Assembly: GCA_964368645.1 (NCBI GenBank)
Contig: CAYJBY010000020.1
Location: 1 to 54,460, forward strand
Origin: JAEDHM01 sp964368645
GTDB taxonomy: Bacteria; Bacillota; Clostridia; Christensenellales; CAG-1252
Direction: 5' to 3'
Length of the DNA: 54,460 nucleotides
Positions within the stretch are counted from its first letter, which is position 1. Every line of letters begins with the position of its first letter. Under the pieces are notes generated by a model. It was not told the DNA's origin and did not search any database. It was given only the letters and a program-made list of their open reading frames with translations. Below are positions 8,222 to 16,786 of the stretch, in pieces. The translations under genes were made by a program, and so were the position numbers.

Positions 8222-11200
8222 ATGGATAATTACGATACAACAACCGATAACGGTATCATTACCGACAATATGGCGACTGCCGCCGATAACAACGCATCTG
8301 CCCCCGTCGGCTACACCTATGCTTATCGCTATAACCGCTCGTTTGAAAGCCGTTTGATTCAGGCGAACTCGGAGCTTGCGGCATTTTACAGCGGACTTAA
8401 AAACCTGCTTTTATCCTTTTATAAGGTCAAGGCTCGCACCAGTTGGAGCTGTGAGAGCTTCCGCATCGGTCGTGAGTTGGTTGCCAAAATCACTCTTCGC
8501 GGCAAATACGTCAGACTTTTTCTCGCACTTGAGCCCACCGCGTTGCCCTTTAACACCTATCACCAAAGAGATAAAGGCGGCGTAAAACGCTACGCCGAAG
8601 TTCCGACTATGGTCAAAATCAAAACCCAAGTCGGTTTGCATCGTGCCTATCGTCTGATAGCGATGATGATGGATGCGCAAAAAATACCGCGCATTGACCA
8701 CGATTACGTTCATTATCTGGAAGACTATATCTACGCCAACGACAACGCTTTGGTTCAGCGCGGCTTAATCAAGCTCGTCAAAACCGCAACCCTAGTGGAA
8801 AAGCCGCAGGGAGAGTTTAGGCGCATTGTGGTGCGTTACAGACGTTCCTTTGCCGCAAGACTTTGCCAGAGCGAAGATAAACAGAAAAAGTACTACGAGC
8901 TTTTAGCCAATAAGCTACTTTCCTTTTACAAGGTCAAGGACCGCGTAAGTTGGGATTACGACAGTTTCCATTTCGGACGGATTCAACTAGCCAAGCTAAC
9001 GGTTAGAGGTAAAAGCGTAAGGCTTTTCCTTGCGATTAATCCCAATTCAATACCCAAAAACACCTATCACCAGAAGGACAAGACCGACGTTAAGAAGTAC
9101 AATCTTGTGCCTTGTATGGTCAAAATCAGCGGCGAATTGAGCCTTAACCGCGCAATGCGTTTGATTGAGCATACGATGCAGTTGTACAAGATTCCCGAGG
9201 TTAAGGACGGAGAGTATCTGCCGCTTGCGGATAATTATCCCTACGCCACCACCGAGGAATTGATAGCTAACGGACTGATTAAGGAACTGCGGACGGAGGA
9301 AATCACCACCGAGCCGACAGAGCCTATGGTAATCCTTGAGGAAGACGTTGAGGAAGCAGAGGAAGAAGCTACCGAGGAAGAGGAACAAGAGGAAGAAGAG
9401 CAAGAGGTAGAGGTCGAATCTGTCGAAGAACAGCCTGTTGAAGAGGAAATCCCCGAAGCCGAAGAACAACCCGAAGAGCAAGCAGAACCTACCGAGGAAA
9501 TCGTAGAACAAGCTGTCGAGGTTGAAGAAGAGCCTATTCAAGAGGTAACGGAACCTATCGAAGAAGAACAGCCTGTTGAAGAGGAACCGTCTGCTGAAAA
9601 AGCGCAACCCGAAGTAGAAGAAGAGCCTATTCAAGAGGTAGTAGAACCTACTGAGAAAGAAGAGCAATCTATTGATGAGGAACAGGCTGAACAACCAAAA
9701 GAGCTTGTTGAGGAAGTTCAACCAATCGAGGAAATTCCCGAAGTAGAACAACCTGTTGAGGAAGTAAGCGAAACCCAGTCCACGCAATCCGACCTAGAAG
9801 GTATGGATCTTGCGGTAGAGCAGGAAGTTATCCCCGAGCAAGCGAAAGAACCTACGGAAGAATCTACCGAACAGCCTATTGAAGAAGAGCAGGCTGAAGA
9901 ACCGCAACCTATCGAGGAAGAAGGGAATGTTGCGGCAAAAGAATCTACCGAAGGAAGTAGTACTCCATATTCCGATTTAGACCTTTTTGATATTGATATT
10001 GAAGAGTCGTCCGTTCAGCCTGTTGAAGTACAGGAACAAGCGGAAGTACCCACAGAGGAAGAACAGTCCGTTGTAGAAGAACAGCCTACCGAACAACCTG
10101 CCGAGGAGATAAGCGAAACACAGTCCACGCAATCCGACCTTGAAGGAATGGACCTTGAGGTAGAGCAGGAAGTTATCCCCGAAAAAGCGGAAGAACCGTC
10201 TGCCGAAGAACAGCCTGTTGAAGAGGAACCGTCCGTTGAAGAAGAGTCTATTCAAGAGGTAGCAGAACCTAGCGAGGAAATTGCAGAACAAGAAGAACAA
10301 CCTGCCGAACAGCCCGTTGAGGAGATAAGCGAAACACAGTCCACGCAATCCGACCTTGAGGGTATGGACCTTGATGTAGAGCAGGAAGTTATTCCCGAAA
10401 AAGCGGAAGAACCGTCTGCCGAAGAACAACCCGAGGAGCAAGCGGAAGCGGAACCCACAGAGGAAAAACCGCACAAAAAACAAAAGCAGGACGAATTAGA
10501 CGGTTTCGATACGGAAATCGATACAACGCCTATAGCTATCGAACACGAGCCTGTGGCAAAACCTGACGACAGTCAAGACCTTATCGGCTTTGACCTTTCG
10601 GTAGAGGCTATGTCCGTTACCTTAACGCGCCGCAAACCCGAATCGGACGGAAAAGTCCACGTTAAGGGTTATTGGATACGCAACCGCCAAGGCGTTTTGA
10701 TAAGAGTTGACGACGAGGGTGAGCAAATCCCTTTCAGTATTGACGATATTAAGGAAGCCGTTGACGTACCCACCGAGGTCAAGCGTAAAAATCAGTCGCA
10801 GACCGCCCAGCCCACCGTAGAAGAGGAAGTGGAAAAGGCGCAGGCAGAGCTGGACAAAATGTTTGCCTTGGGCGAGGACGAAATCGCCAAGGAAGAGGAA
10901 CTGGCAGAAAACTACTTTGACGAGAGCCAAGGCGCGGCAACCGAAAACGACATTTCCGCCTATAACGCTTTCGAGCTGAAACTTTTTGACACTTCCAACC
11001 TAAACAAGTACCTTTACACCGAGGTGAAGAACGAGCTGTTATCCTACCGCAAGGTTCGCGGCAAGCTCACCGCGTCAGGCGACGTTTTCCGTCAGGGCGG
11101 TTCACTTCTGGCAAAAATCACACTTAGCGGCAATCAGCTCAAGCTGCACTTGGCTTTGCCGCCGCAGGAGTACAACGAAAGAAAATACAACCATTACGAT

Positions 11201-11389
11201 ATGGGTAACGTGAAAGCCTACAAGGACGTACCCACAACCCTTGATTTGGACGATTCCTCGGTGCTGCAAAATGCTAAGCAGTTAATTGCGGAAACTCTTG
11301 CGGCGCACTTCTTGCTTTACAAAAACAAGAAAGCGGAATACGTTAATTACGCGCTTTTGTACACGCTTAAAAAGGACGGAGAGGAATAG
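8222..11389 (+). CDS. Glu-rich protein with three copies of an uncharacterised module
   Basis: A 1055-residue cytoplasmic protein with no signal or membrane segment. Two copies of a roughly 120-residue module sit at about 30-155 and 200-325 and a diverged third at about 915-1040. Shared landmarks are LLSFYKVK..SW, a VRLFLAL.P strand, NTYH.KDK..VKKY..VP and a closing helix; similar modules occur in other Firmicute hypothetical proteins, but I cannot name the family. Residues about 370-800 are an acidic, Pro/Glu-rich, probably disordered linker with a repeated short motif (SETQSTQSDLEGMDL three times). The C-terminus is KKDGEE. ATG 8222 is preferred over TTG 8210 because GGAG precedes it. It is followed by the ATP-grasp gene after 2 bases, so the two are probably translated together. 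Function unknown. Confidence 0.8.
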   Translation: MDNYDTTTDNGIITDNMATAADNNASAPVGYTYAYRYNRSFESRLIQANSELAAFYSGLKNLLLSFYKVKARTSWSCESFRIGRELVAKITLRGKYVRLFLALEPTALPFNTYHQRDKGGVKRYAEVPTMVKIKTQVGLHRAYRLIAMMMDAQKIPRIDHDYVHYLEDYIYANDNALVQRGLIKLVKTATLVEKPQGEFRRIVVRYRRSFAARLCQSEDKQKKYYELLANKLLSFYKVKDRVSWDYDSFHFGRIQLAKLTVRGKSVRLFLAINPNSIPKNTYHQKDKTDVKKYNLVPCMVKISGELSLNRAMRLIEHTMQLYKIPEVKDGEYLPLADNYPYATTEELIANGLIKELRTEEITTEPTEPMVILEEDVEEAEEEATEEEEQEEEEQEVEVESVEEQPVEEEIPEAEEQPEEQAEPTEEIVEQAVEVEEEPIQEVTEPIEEEQPVEEEPSAEKAQPEVEEEPIQEVVEPTEKEEQSIDEEQAEQPKELVEEVQPIEEIPEVEQPVEEVSETQSTQSDLEGMDLAVEQEVIPEQAKEPTEESTEQPIEEEQAEEPQPIEEEGNVAAKESTEGSSTPYSDLDLFDIDIEESSVQPVEVQEQAEVPTEEEQSVVEEQPTEQPAEEISETQSTQSDLEGMDLEVEQEVIPEKAEEPSAEEQPVEEEPSVEEESIQEVAEPSEEIAEQEEQPAEQPVEEISETQSTQSDLEGMDLDVEQEVIPEKAEEPSAEEQPEEQAEAEPTEEKPHKKQKQDELDGFDTEIDTTPIAIEHEPVAKPDDSQDLIGFDLSVEAMSVTLTRRKPESDGKVHVKGYWIRNRQGVLIRVDDEGEQIPFSIDDIKEAVDVPTEVKRKNQSQTAQPTVEEEVEKAQAELDKMFALGEDEIAKEEELAENYFDESQGAATENDISAYNAFELKLFDTSNLNKYLYTEVKNELLSYRKVRGKLTASGDVFRQGGSLLAKITLSGNQLKLHLALPPQEYNERKYNHYDMGNVKAYKDVPTTLDLDDSSVLQNAKQLIAETLAAHFLLYKNKKAEYVNYALLYTLKKDGEE

Positions 11390-11391
11390 CA

Positions 11392-12279
11392 GTGAATTGT
11401 CTTATAATCCGCAACGGTTTTTACGGCAGTGCGTCCTCGCTTCACCAATATCAGCGACTGGAAAGCGAATTGCAGCAAAGAGGGGTTAAAACGGAGGTTA
11501 TTACCACCGCCGAAATTATTGCTTTTTTGGGCGAAGACGGCGAGGTGCGCCTGACAGCGGCTCCCGACTTTGTGCTGTACTTGGATAAGGACCCCTACGT
11601 GGCGGCGATGCTGGAGAAAAAGGGTTTAAGACTTTTTAACTGCGGCGAGGCTATAAGACTTTGCGATGATAAAATGCTGACCTATCTCGCCCTAAGCGGC
11701 AGTGGAATAGCGATGCCGCTGACGGTTGCGTCACCCCTACTGTACGCAGGCGAGGACGAGGACGGATTTTTAAGAGATACCGAACGCTTAATCGGCTATC
11801 CCGTCGTGGTTAAGCAATGCTACGGCTCCTTGGGCGCACAAGTGGAATTGGCGGACAGTCCGAAAGAATTGCGGGCAATACGCGCGAAACTGCTGAAAAT
11901 CCCTCACCTTTATCAACGCTTTGTAAAAAGCAGTTGCGGAGTTGACGTAAGAGTGATTTTGGTTGGCGGCAAAGCGATTTGCACCTTCAAGCGCGTCAAT
12001 GATAAGGATTTTCGTTCTAACGTGGAAAGAGGCGGAAAGGGTGAGCTTTTTGCCGCTCCGCAAGCCTATCTGCAAGCGGCGGAAAAAGCCGCTGAAATCC
12101 TAAAACTTTCCTATGGTGCGGCGGATTTTCTAATCGGAGAGAACGGAGAACCGATTCTTGCGGAGGTAAACAGCAACGCCTTTTTTGTGGAAGCGGAAAG
12201 GGTTTGCGGCATAAACGTGGCCGCCTGCTATGCCGATTATATGATTAAAACGATGATGCAAGACGCCGAAAACAGATAA
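11392..12279 (+). CDS. RimK-like ATP-grasp ligase
   Basis: A 295-residue ATP-grasp enzyme of the RimK / glutamate-ligase type. Supporting motifs are DKMLTYLAL (lid start), GYPVVVKQCYGSLGAQV (ATP-binding lysine and glycine loop), DVRVILVGGKAI, DFRSNVERGG and the metal-binding ILAEVNSNAF. RimK joins glutamates to the C-terminus of ribosomal protein S6; relatives make other amino-acid or peptide ligations. It starts with GTG behind a GGAGAGG site, 2 bases after the Glu-rich gene, so the two form an operon. Its neighbour ends in Glu-Glu, the kind of tail RimK extends, so a modification partnership is an attractive inference. No cyanophycin or coenzyme F420 genes are nearby. Confidence 0.85.
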   Translation: MNCLIIRNGFYGSASSLHQYQRLESELQQRGVKTEVITTAEIIAFLGEDGEVRLTAAPDFVLYLDKDPYVAAMLEKKGLRLFNCGEAIRLCDDKMLTYLALSGSGIAMPLTVASPLLYAGEDEDGFLRDTERLIGYPVVVKQCYGSLGAQVELADSPKELRAIRAKLLKIPHLYQRFVKSSCGVDVRVILVGGKAICTFKRVNDKDFRSNVERGGKGELFAAPQAYLQAAEKAAEILKLSYGAADFLIGENGEPILAEVNSNAFFVEAERVCGINVAACYADYMIKTMMQDAENR

Positions 12280-12382
12280 TTATCGTACCGAACCGCCGCG
12301 AATTGTGCCCATAACGGCGATACGTAAGTAATAGCAAAAACTGCGGATATTAGGGAATTTTCAGTAATTGACGGGGGATATT

Positions 12383-14029
12383 ATGGATTTCATTCAAGCC
12401 GTAAAAGCCAGACGAAGTATCAGACGCTTTTTGCCGAGAGAAATAAGCGACGGAGTGCTGTGGGAAATACTTGACGCGGCGCGGCTTGCGCCCTCCGCGA
12501 AAAACCGTCAGCCTTGGTTTTTTACCGTGCTTAAAGGAATGGAAAAACAGTTTATCGCCGATTTGCTCAACGAAAAAGGCGGTTTCTCCGCGCAAGGCTC
12601 CGCAACTGCCGTTGAGGAAGCAAGCGTTGTTATCGCAGTATCCACACGTAATTTGGAAAATATCGGATATAACGACGTTTTATCCATAGGGGCGGCAGTT
12701 GAGCATATTTGTCTTGCGGCAACCGCTAAGGGATTAGGAAGCTTGTGGATTTGCGACGTTGAGGACTGCGCCGAGGAGATTCGGGAGCGGCTTAAGCTGG
12801 ACGGCAAGCTAATTTGCGCGGTGGCTTTAGGCGTAGCGGCGGAGTATCCCGATTCTCGCCCCAGACGGGAATTAAGCGAGCTTTGCAAGGGTATCCAACC
12901 GACGACTGACGCAGATGTTGCGGAACGTCTGCCGGAAGCGGACGTTAATAACGGCAAGTACGTTTTTATGAGCTATTCTCACCGTGACAAAAGACAAGTT
13001 ATTGCGGATATAACTGAATTAAAGCATCACAATATTCCGCTCTTTTACGACCGCAGTCTTAAAGCGAACGAGGCTTGGGACAAGGCGGTATTGTCTAATA
13101 TGCGTAATTCAAACTGTATTGGCGCAATTTTTTATCTTAGCCCCGATTCGGTTAATTCTCCCGCCGTTCTTGCGGAGTTTACCCAAGCTGTTGAACTGGA
13201 AAAATCCCGCGACTTCGGGATAATTGCGGTACATTTGGGCGGTTGTCCGTTATCCGATATGCACCCTTTGACCGAGAACGCTTTTCTTCGATATTACGGT
13301 ACGGAAAACAAGCGGATTTTTATCGGCAGAAGCTATATTCCCGAGGATTTTACTCATCTTGAAGGACTTTTGGACGCGCTTAAGCGAAAACAGCTTATGC
13401 CTGTTGCCAACACCTACGACCGTTTTGAGTACGTAATCGGTAACAAACAATGCACAATTACGAAATATATCGGATTTGCCGAAAGTATTAAGGTTCCCTC
13501 TCAAATAGTGGGGTTGCCCGTAACCGAGGTTGGCGGTTTTGGCGGCAATACCGTAGTCAAGCGGATTAGCCTTCCGAATACGGTTAAAACCATCTCCTTG
13601 GGTGCTTTTAACGGCTGTTCGTCCTTGGAAGAGGTAATAATTCCCGATTCCGTAACGGAAATCAAAACCGCCGCTTTCCGCGATTGCGTTTCGCTGACCT
13701 CGCTTACGCTCCCTCCGAAAATCACCTATTTGGCAGAAGCCCTTATGCGCGGTTGCCGCTCGCTTACTCAATTCGAGGTTCCCTACGGAGTGACGGAAAT
13801 GGGCGAAGCGGTGTTTAACGGCTGTTCCTCACTTTGGCGCATTGTGATACCGCCTACGGTCAAGTCAATGACCGAGGGGGGCTTTTTCGAGTGTATTTCC
13901 CTATCCGAGCTTACCATACCGACTGATATTATCGGCTTGGACAAGGATTCCTTCGCCACCTGCCCGTTAATCAAAAACCTTCGCATAGGTTCCTATATTT
14001 ATGATGGCGGAAAGGGTATTCCCGTCTGA
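12383..14029 (+). CDS. Nitroreductase-TIR-leucine-rich-repeat fusion protein
   Basis: A 548-residue three-part protein. Residues 1-172 are a nitroreductase-family flavoprotein domain (RRSIRRFLPREIS, APSAKNRQPWFF, GLGSLWICDVED). Residues 192-325 form a TIR domain: YVFMSYSHRDK first strand, LFYDRSLKANEAWD, IGAIFYLSPDSV, then Glu265 in the LAEFTQA helix at the usual catalytic position of NAD-cleaving TIRs. Residues 340-540 are BspA-type LRR_5 repeats (VKTISLGAFNGCSSLEEVIIP pattern, about five units). ATG 12383 follows GGGGG; the TTG 15 bases earlier is less likely. The frame is unbroken, so the fusion is not a sequencing join. The nitroreductase alone would oxidise NAD(P)H; the combined role is unknown. 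TIR-LRR fusions recall innate immune receptors, but defence is inference. Confidence 0.85.
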   Translation: MDFIQAVKARRSIRRFLPREISDGVLWEILDAARLAPSAKNRQPWFFTVLKGMEKQFIADLLNEKGGFSAQGSATAVEEASVVIAVSTRNLENIGYNDVLSIGAAVEHICLAATAKGLGSLWICDVEDCAEEIRERLKLDGKLICAVALGVAAEYPDSRPRRELSELCKGIQPTTDADVAERLPEADVNNGKYVFMSYSHRDKRQVIADITELKHHNIPLFYDRSLKANEAWDKAVLSNMRNSNCIGAIFYLSPDSVNSPAVLAEFTQAVELEKSRDFGIIAVHLGGCPLSDMHPLTENAFLRYYGTENKRIFIGRSYIPEDFTHLEGLLDALKRKQLMPVANTYDRFEYVIGNKQCTITKYIGFAESIKVPSQIVGLPVTEVGGFGGNTVVKRISLPNTVKTISLGAFNGCSSLEEVIIPDSVTEIKTAAFRDCVSLTSLTLPPKITYLAEALMRGCRSLTQFEVPYGVTEMGEAVFNGCSSLWRIVIPPTVKSMTEGGFFECISLSELTIPTDIIGLDKDSFATCPLIKNLRIGSYIYDGGKGIPV

Positions 14030-14075
14030 TTTTTGCGTGTTTCTTACGTAAAATTCTGTTTTTCAAACATTTAAC

Positions 14076-14097
14076 GGAGCCTTTCGGCTCCTTTTTT
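14076..14097 (+). terminator. Intrinsic terminator
   Basis: A 6-bp GC-rich stem (GGAGCC / GGCTCC) with a TTTC loop is followed by TTTTTT, 47 bases after the fusion gene. It separates that gene from the germination operon. Confidence 0.85.
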
Positions 14098-14258
14098 ATC
14101 GTTTTTTATCCTGTATTATTATTTCTTCCGATAATTCCGTGATATTCCGCTTTTGCGCCGAGCGTTTGGGTGCAAATTTTTTACGCTTGACGGCAAAAAA
14201 AATTCTATTCGCGCCTTGCAACAGGTTTTTTTCTCCGACTGTTGGCAATAATCGGCGT

Positions 14259-15677
14259 ATGACCGTAAAAGAAGTTATCGAACAACTTAAGCAAGGCTTT
14301 GGCTACAGCTTTGATTTCACCGTTTCCGAAGGGCTGATTGCAGGACGGCAGGGAGCGTATTTTTATTTTGACGGAATGTTGGATAAGGAGCTGTTGGAAA
14401 TCGGCATTATCCGCCCCCTACGGGAAGCACAAGCGGAGAAAATCACAGCCGACGTTTTCAATAACGCAAAAAATTCCTTTGCCGAGATAATCGAGCTGAC
14501 GGATATCAACGCGGCAAAAGCCTCGCTGGTTACGGGGGATACCGTTTTTTTCTGCGAGGATAAGTTTTTTTCCGTCAATCTGCGGAAGTATCAGGCACGC
14601 AATATAACCGAGCCGCCCACTGCCAGCGTTCTTAAGGGACCTCGCGAGGGGTTTACCGAGGACGTAATGACTAATATCTCCCTTATCCGCAAGCGGCTGA
14701 AAACCCCCGACCTTATAATTTCCCGTCAGGTGGTGGGGCGTTATACGGGCACCAACGTGTGTATATGTTATCTTTCCTCTGTCGCAAGCTCAAAAATCGT
14801 AGATACCGTTACCGAGCGTATCAAGAATATCAATATTGACGGAATCATCGACAGCTCCTATATCGCACAGCTGATAGAGGACGACGGTACACGTCTTTTT
14901 TCGCAGTTCAGCTCTCAGGAAAAACCCGATATTGTAGTGGCGAAGATGCTGGAGGGCAGAGTCGCCATAATCGTTGAGGGCTCGCCTATGGTGCTGACGG
15001 TTCCCTGCCTGTTAACGGAGGCTTTTCAGGACAGTCAGGACTATTATAAGCGTAGTATCCGCGTCACTGTTACTCGCGCTCTGCGTATCTTGGGGTTGAT
15101 TATCGCGGTGCTTTTGCCTGCTTTTTTTGTGGGAGTGCAGGAGTACCAGTACCAAATGCTTCCGCTGAAATTCACAATTACCGTCCTTAACGCCATCAAC
15201 GGCACCCCTCTAACGCCCACCTTGGAGATGTTTTTCGTGCTGTTGATTTTCGATATGCTTAACGAGGCAAGTATCCGAATGCCTAAATACGTGGGTATGG
15301 CGTTGTCCATCGTCGGCGCAATCGTACTGGGAGAAACCGCCGTAAACGCAGGACTTCTGTCCTCGCCTGCCGTTTTGGTGACAGCTCTTTCTTCGATAGG
15401 CTTGTACACCGCGCCTGACAATATGGGTACGTTCAGCATAATGCGCCTTGCCTTCCTGCTGGGCGCCGCCACTCTTGGAATTTTCGGATTAATGGTGTTA
15501 GCGATACTTTTCGTTGCACATACGGTATGCCTGAAAAGTTTCGATACCAACTTTGTCGCACCGTTCGCTCCGATAATCTCCAACGACTGGAAGGACGGCA
15601 TTTTCAAAAGTCCTCTTAAGGAAATGATTTCCCGTCCCTACTCTATCCCCACCAAGAACAGGAGAAGACAAAAATGA
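14259..15677 (+). CDS. Spore germination receptor A subunit (GerA/GerKA family)
   Basis: About 472 residues. A hydrophilic N-terminal domain (1-265) precedes a cluster of membrane segments from about residue 268 (RALRILGLIIAVLLPAFFVGV) to 440. FTEDVMTNISLIRKRLKTPDL, VEGSPMVLTVPCL and FQDSQDYY are hallmarks of GerA-family A subunits, which sense germinants in the inner spore membrane together with B and C subunits. ATG 14259 is chosen because MTVKEVIEQ starts the recognisable domain; no clear Shine-Dalgarno precedes it and the frame is open up to 14139, so the start is uncertain. It overlaps the next gene by 4 bases. Expression in the forespore under SigG is expected from the family, not seen here. 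Confidence 0.88.
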   Translation: MTVKEVIEQLKQGFGYSFDFTVSEGLIAGRQGAYFYFDGMLDKELLEIGIIRPLREAQAEKITADVFNNAKNSFAEIIELTDINAAKASLVTGDTVFFCEDKFFSVNLRKYQARNITEPPTASVLKGPREGFTEDVMTNISLIRKRLKTPDLIISRQVVGRYTGTNVCICYLSSVASSKIVDTVTERIKNINIDGIIDSSYIAQLIEDDGTRLFSQFSSQEKPDIVVAKMLEGRVAIIVEGSPMVLTVPCLLTEAFQDSQDYYKRSIRVTVTRALRILGLIIAVLLPAFFVGVQEYQYQMLPLKFTITVLNAINGTPLTPTLEMFFVLLIFDMLNEASIRMPKYVGMALSIVGAIVLGETAVNAGLLSSPAVLVTALSSIGLYTAPDNMGTFSIMRLAFLLGAATLGIFGLMVLAILFVAHTVCLKSFDTNFVAPFAPIISNDWKDGIFKSPLKEMISRPYSIPTKNRRRQK

Positions 15678-16786
15678 ACGAGTTGGGAACGATTAACACT
15701 AATAATAACCGCATTTCCTATACGCAAATCGCCGCGTTGATTTTTATAATCACCACCACGTTCAAGGTCTGTCTTTATCCCTCGCTTAGCTCCTTTTTCG
15801 GGGGATACGCCGCGTTTTACATTACGTTGATAATGTTGACCATCGATTGCGTTACCCTAATCGCCGCGTTCTCTATCAGCAAAAAGGGCGGCGTGCAAAA
15901 TCTGCATATCCCTCAAGCCCTGAAAAAAATCATTTCCGCGGTAACCTATGCGATTTGCGTGGTCAAGGCGGCGGCGTACTCCTTTGAATACTGCTATTTC
16001 GTCAGCGGCACTATGTTTGAAAATATCAATACCATAGTGATTCTTTCCTTCATTATCGTTGGAGTGATTATGTTGGCGTCAAAAGGATATATAGGCATCA
16101 GCCGCACCGCCTTAATCGTGGGCTGGCTGTTGGTCTTTGCGCTAATATACAATTTGGCTTTCGGCAGACTCAATGGCAACGCTGTCAATCTTTTACCGAT
16201 GATTAACGGCAGAGGAGATTTGACTATGCTTTTCAGAAGCGCGTTTTGGTTCGGCGACGGTTTTCTCCTCATCTTTGCGGACGCGTCGGGGGAGAAGGAG
16301 GGCAAGCCTACCAAAAAAATCCGCCTGCTCGTAGTCGTGATTATTCTGTCGGTACTGTCGGTACTGGCGTTTATGGCGTCGTACTTCTACGTCTTCGGCA
16401 ATCTCTCGCGAGTGGTGGACAACGCTTTTTATCGTTTGCTTTCCCAAAGCGAAAGGGCAAGCATAATCGGAGTGGTGGACTGGCCTATTATGCTGATTTG
16501 GATATCCTTTGCATTGTTGTATATTTCCTTGTTCTTCGCCTGCTCAGAACGAAATCTATCCCTCTTATTCCGAGTCAAAAAACAGGAAAAAAGAAAAAAA
16601 TTCGGCTTAACGATTATCACTGCGGTTATAGTAACAGCGTTGTTCCTGACGGTGTTCGAGAACCGCTATAACTACGTAAAATTCACAACGTCCTACGCCG
16701 TTTCCGCAGTTATCGGCGTTCTGGAGTACGGCGTGGTCGCCGCGGCTTTTATTGCGTCGGCGATAGGAGGTAAAAAAAGTGAGTAA
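15674..16786 (+). CDS. Spore germination receptor B subunit (GerAB/GerKB permease family)
   Basis: A 370-residue integral membrane protein with about ten hydrophobic segments and a short charged C-terminus, the expected size and topology of GerB-type proteins from the amino acid-polyamine-organocation superfamily. The N-terminal RISYTQIAALIFIITTTFKVCLYPS pattern is characteristic (Q, then a broken first helix). It is thought to bind the germinant in the spore inner membrane. The ATG overlaps the stop of the A subunit gene (ATGA), and the end overlaps the start of the C subunit gene, so the three subunits are co-translated. Confidence 0.88.
   Translation: MNELGTINTNNNRISYTQIAALIFIITTTFKVCLYPSLSSFFGGYAAFYITLIMLTIDCVTLIAAFSISKKGGVQNLHIPQALKKIISAVTYAICVVKAAAYSFEYCYFVSGTMFENINTIVILSFIIVGVIMLASKGYIGISRTALIVGWLLVFALIYNLAFGRLNGNAVNLLPMINGRGDLTMLFRSAFWFGDGFLLIFADASGEKEGKPTKKIRLLVVVIILSVLSVLAFMASYFYVFGNLSRVVDNAFYRLLSQSERASIIGVVDWPIMLIWISFALLYISLFFACSERNLSLLFRVKKQEKRKKFGLTIITAVIVTALFLTVFENRYNYVKFTTSYAVSAVIGVLEYGVVAAAFIASAIGGKKSE

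Noticed and set aside
9047..10483. Long minus-strand open frames, hydrophobic and Phe/Leu-rich, opposite the Glu-rich linker
   Set aside because: They are mirror images of GAA/GAG codons of the plus-strand gene, overlap its repeats exactly and have no ribosome site of their own.
14100..14258. A SigG/SigF promoter before the germination operon
   Set aside because: CAATAAT-like bases near 14245 lack a convincing -35 of the right type; the evidence is too weak to mark.
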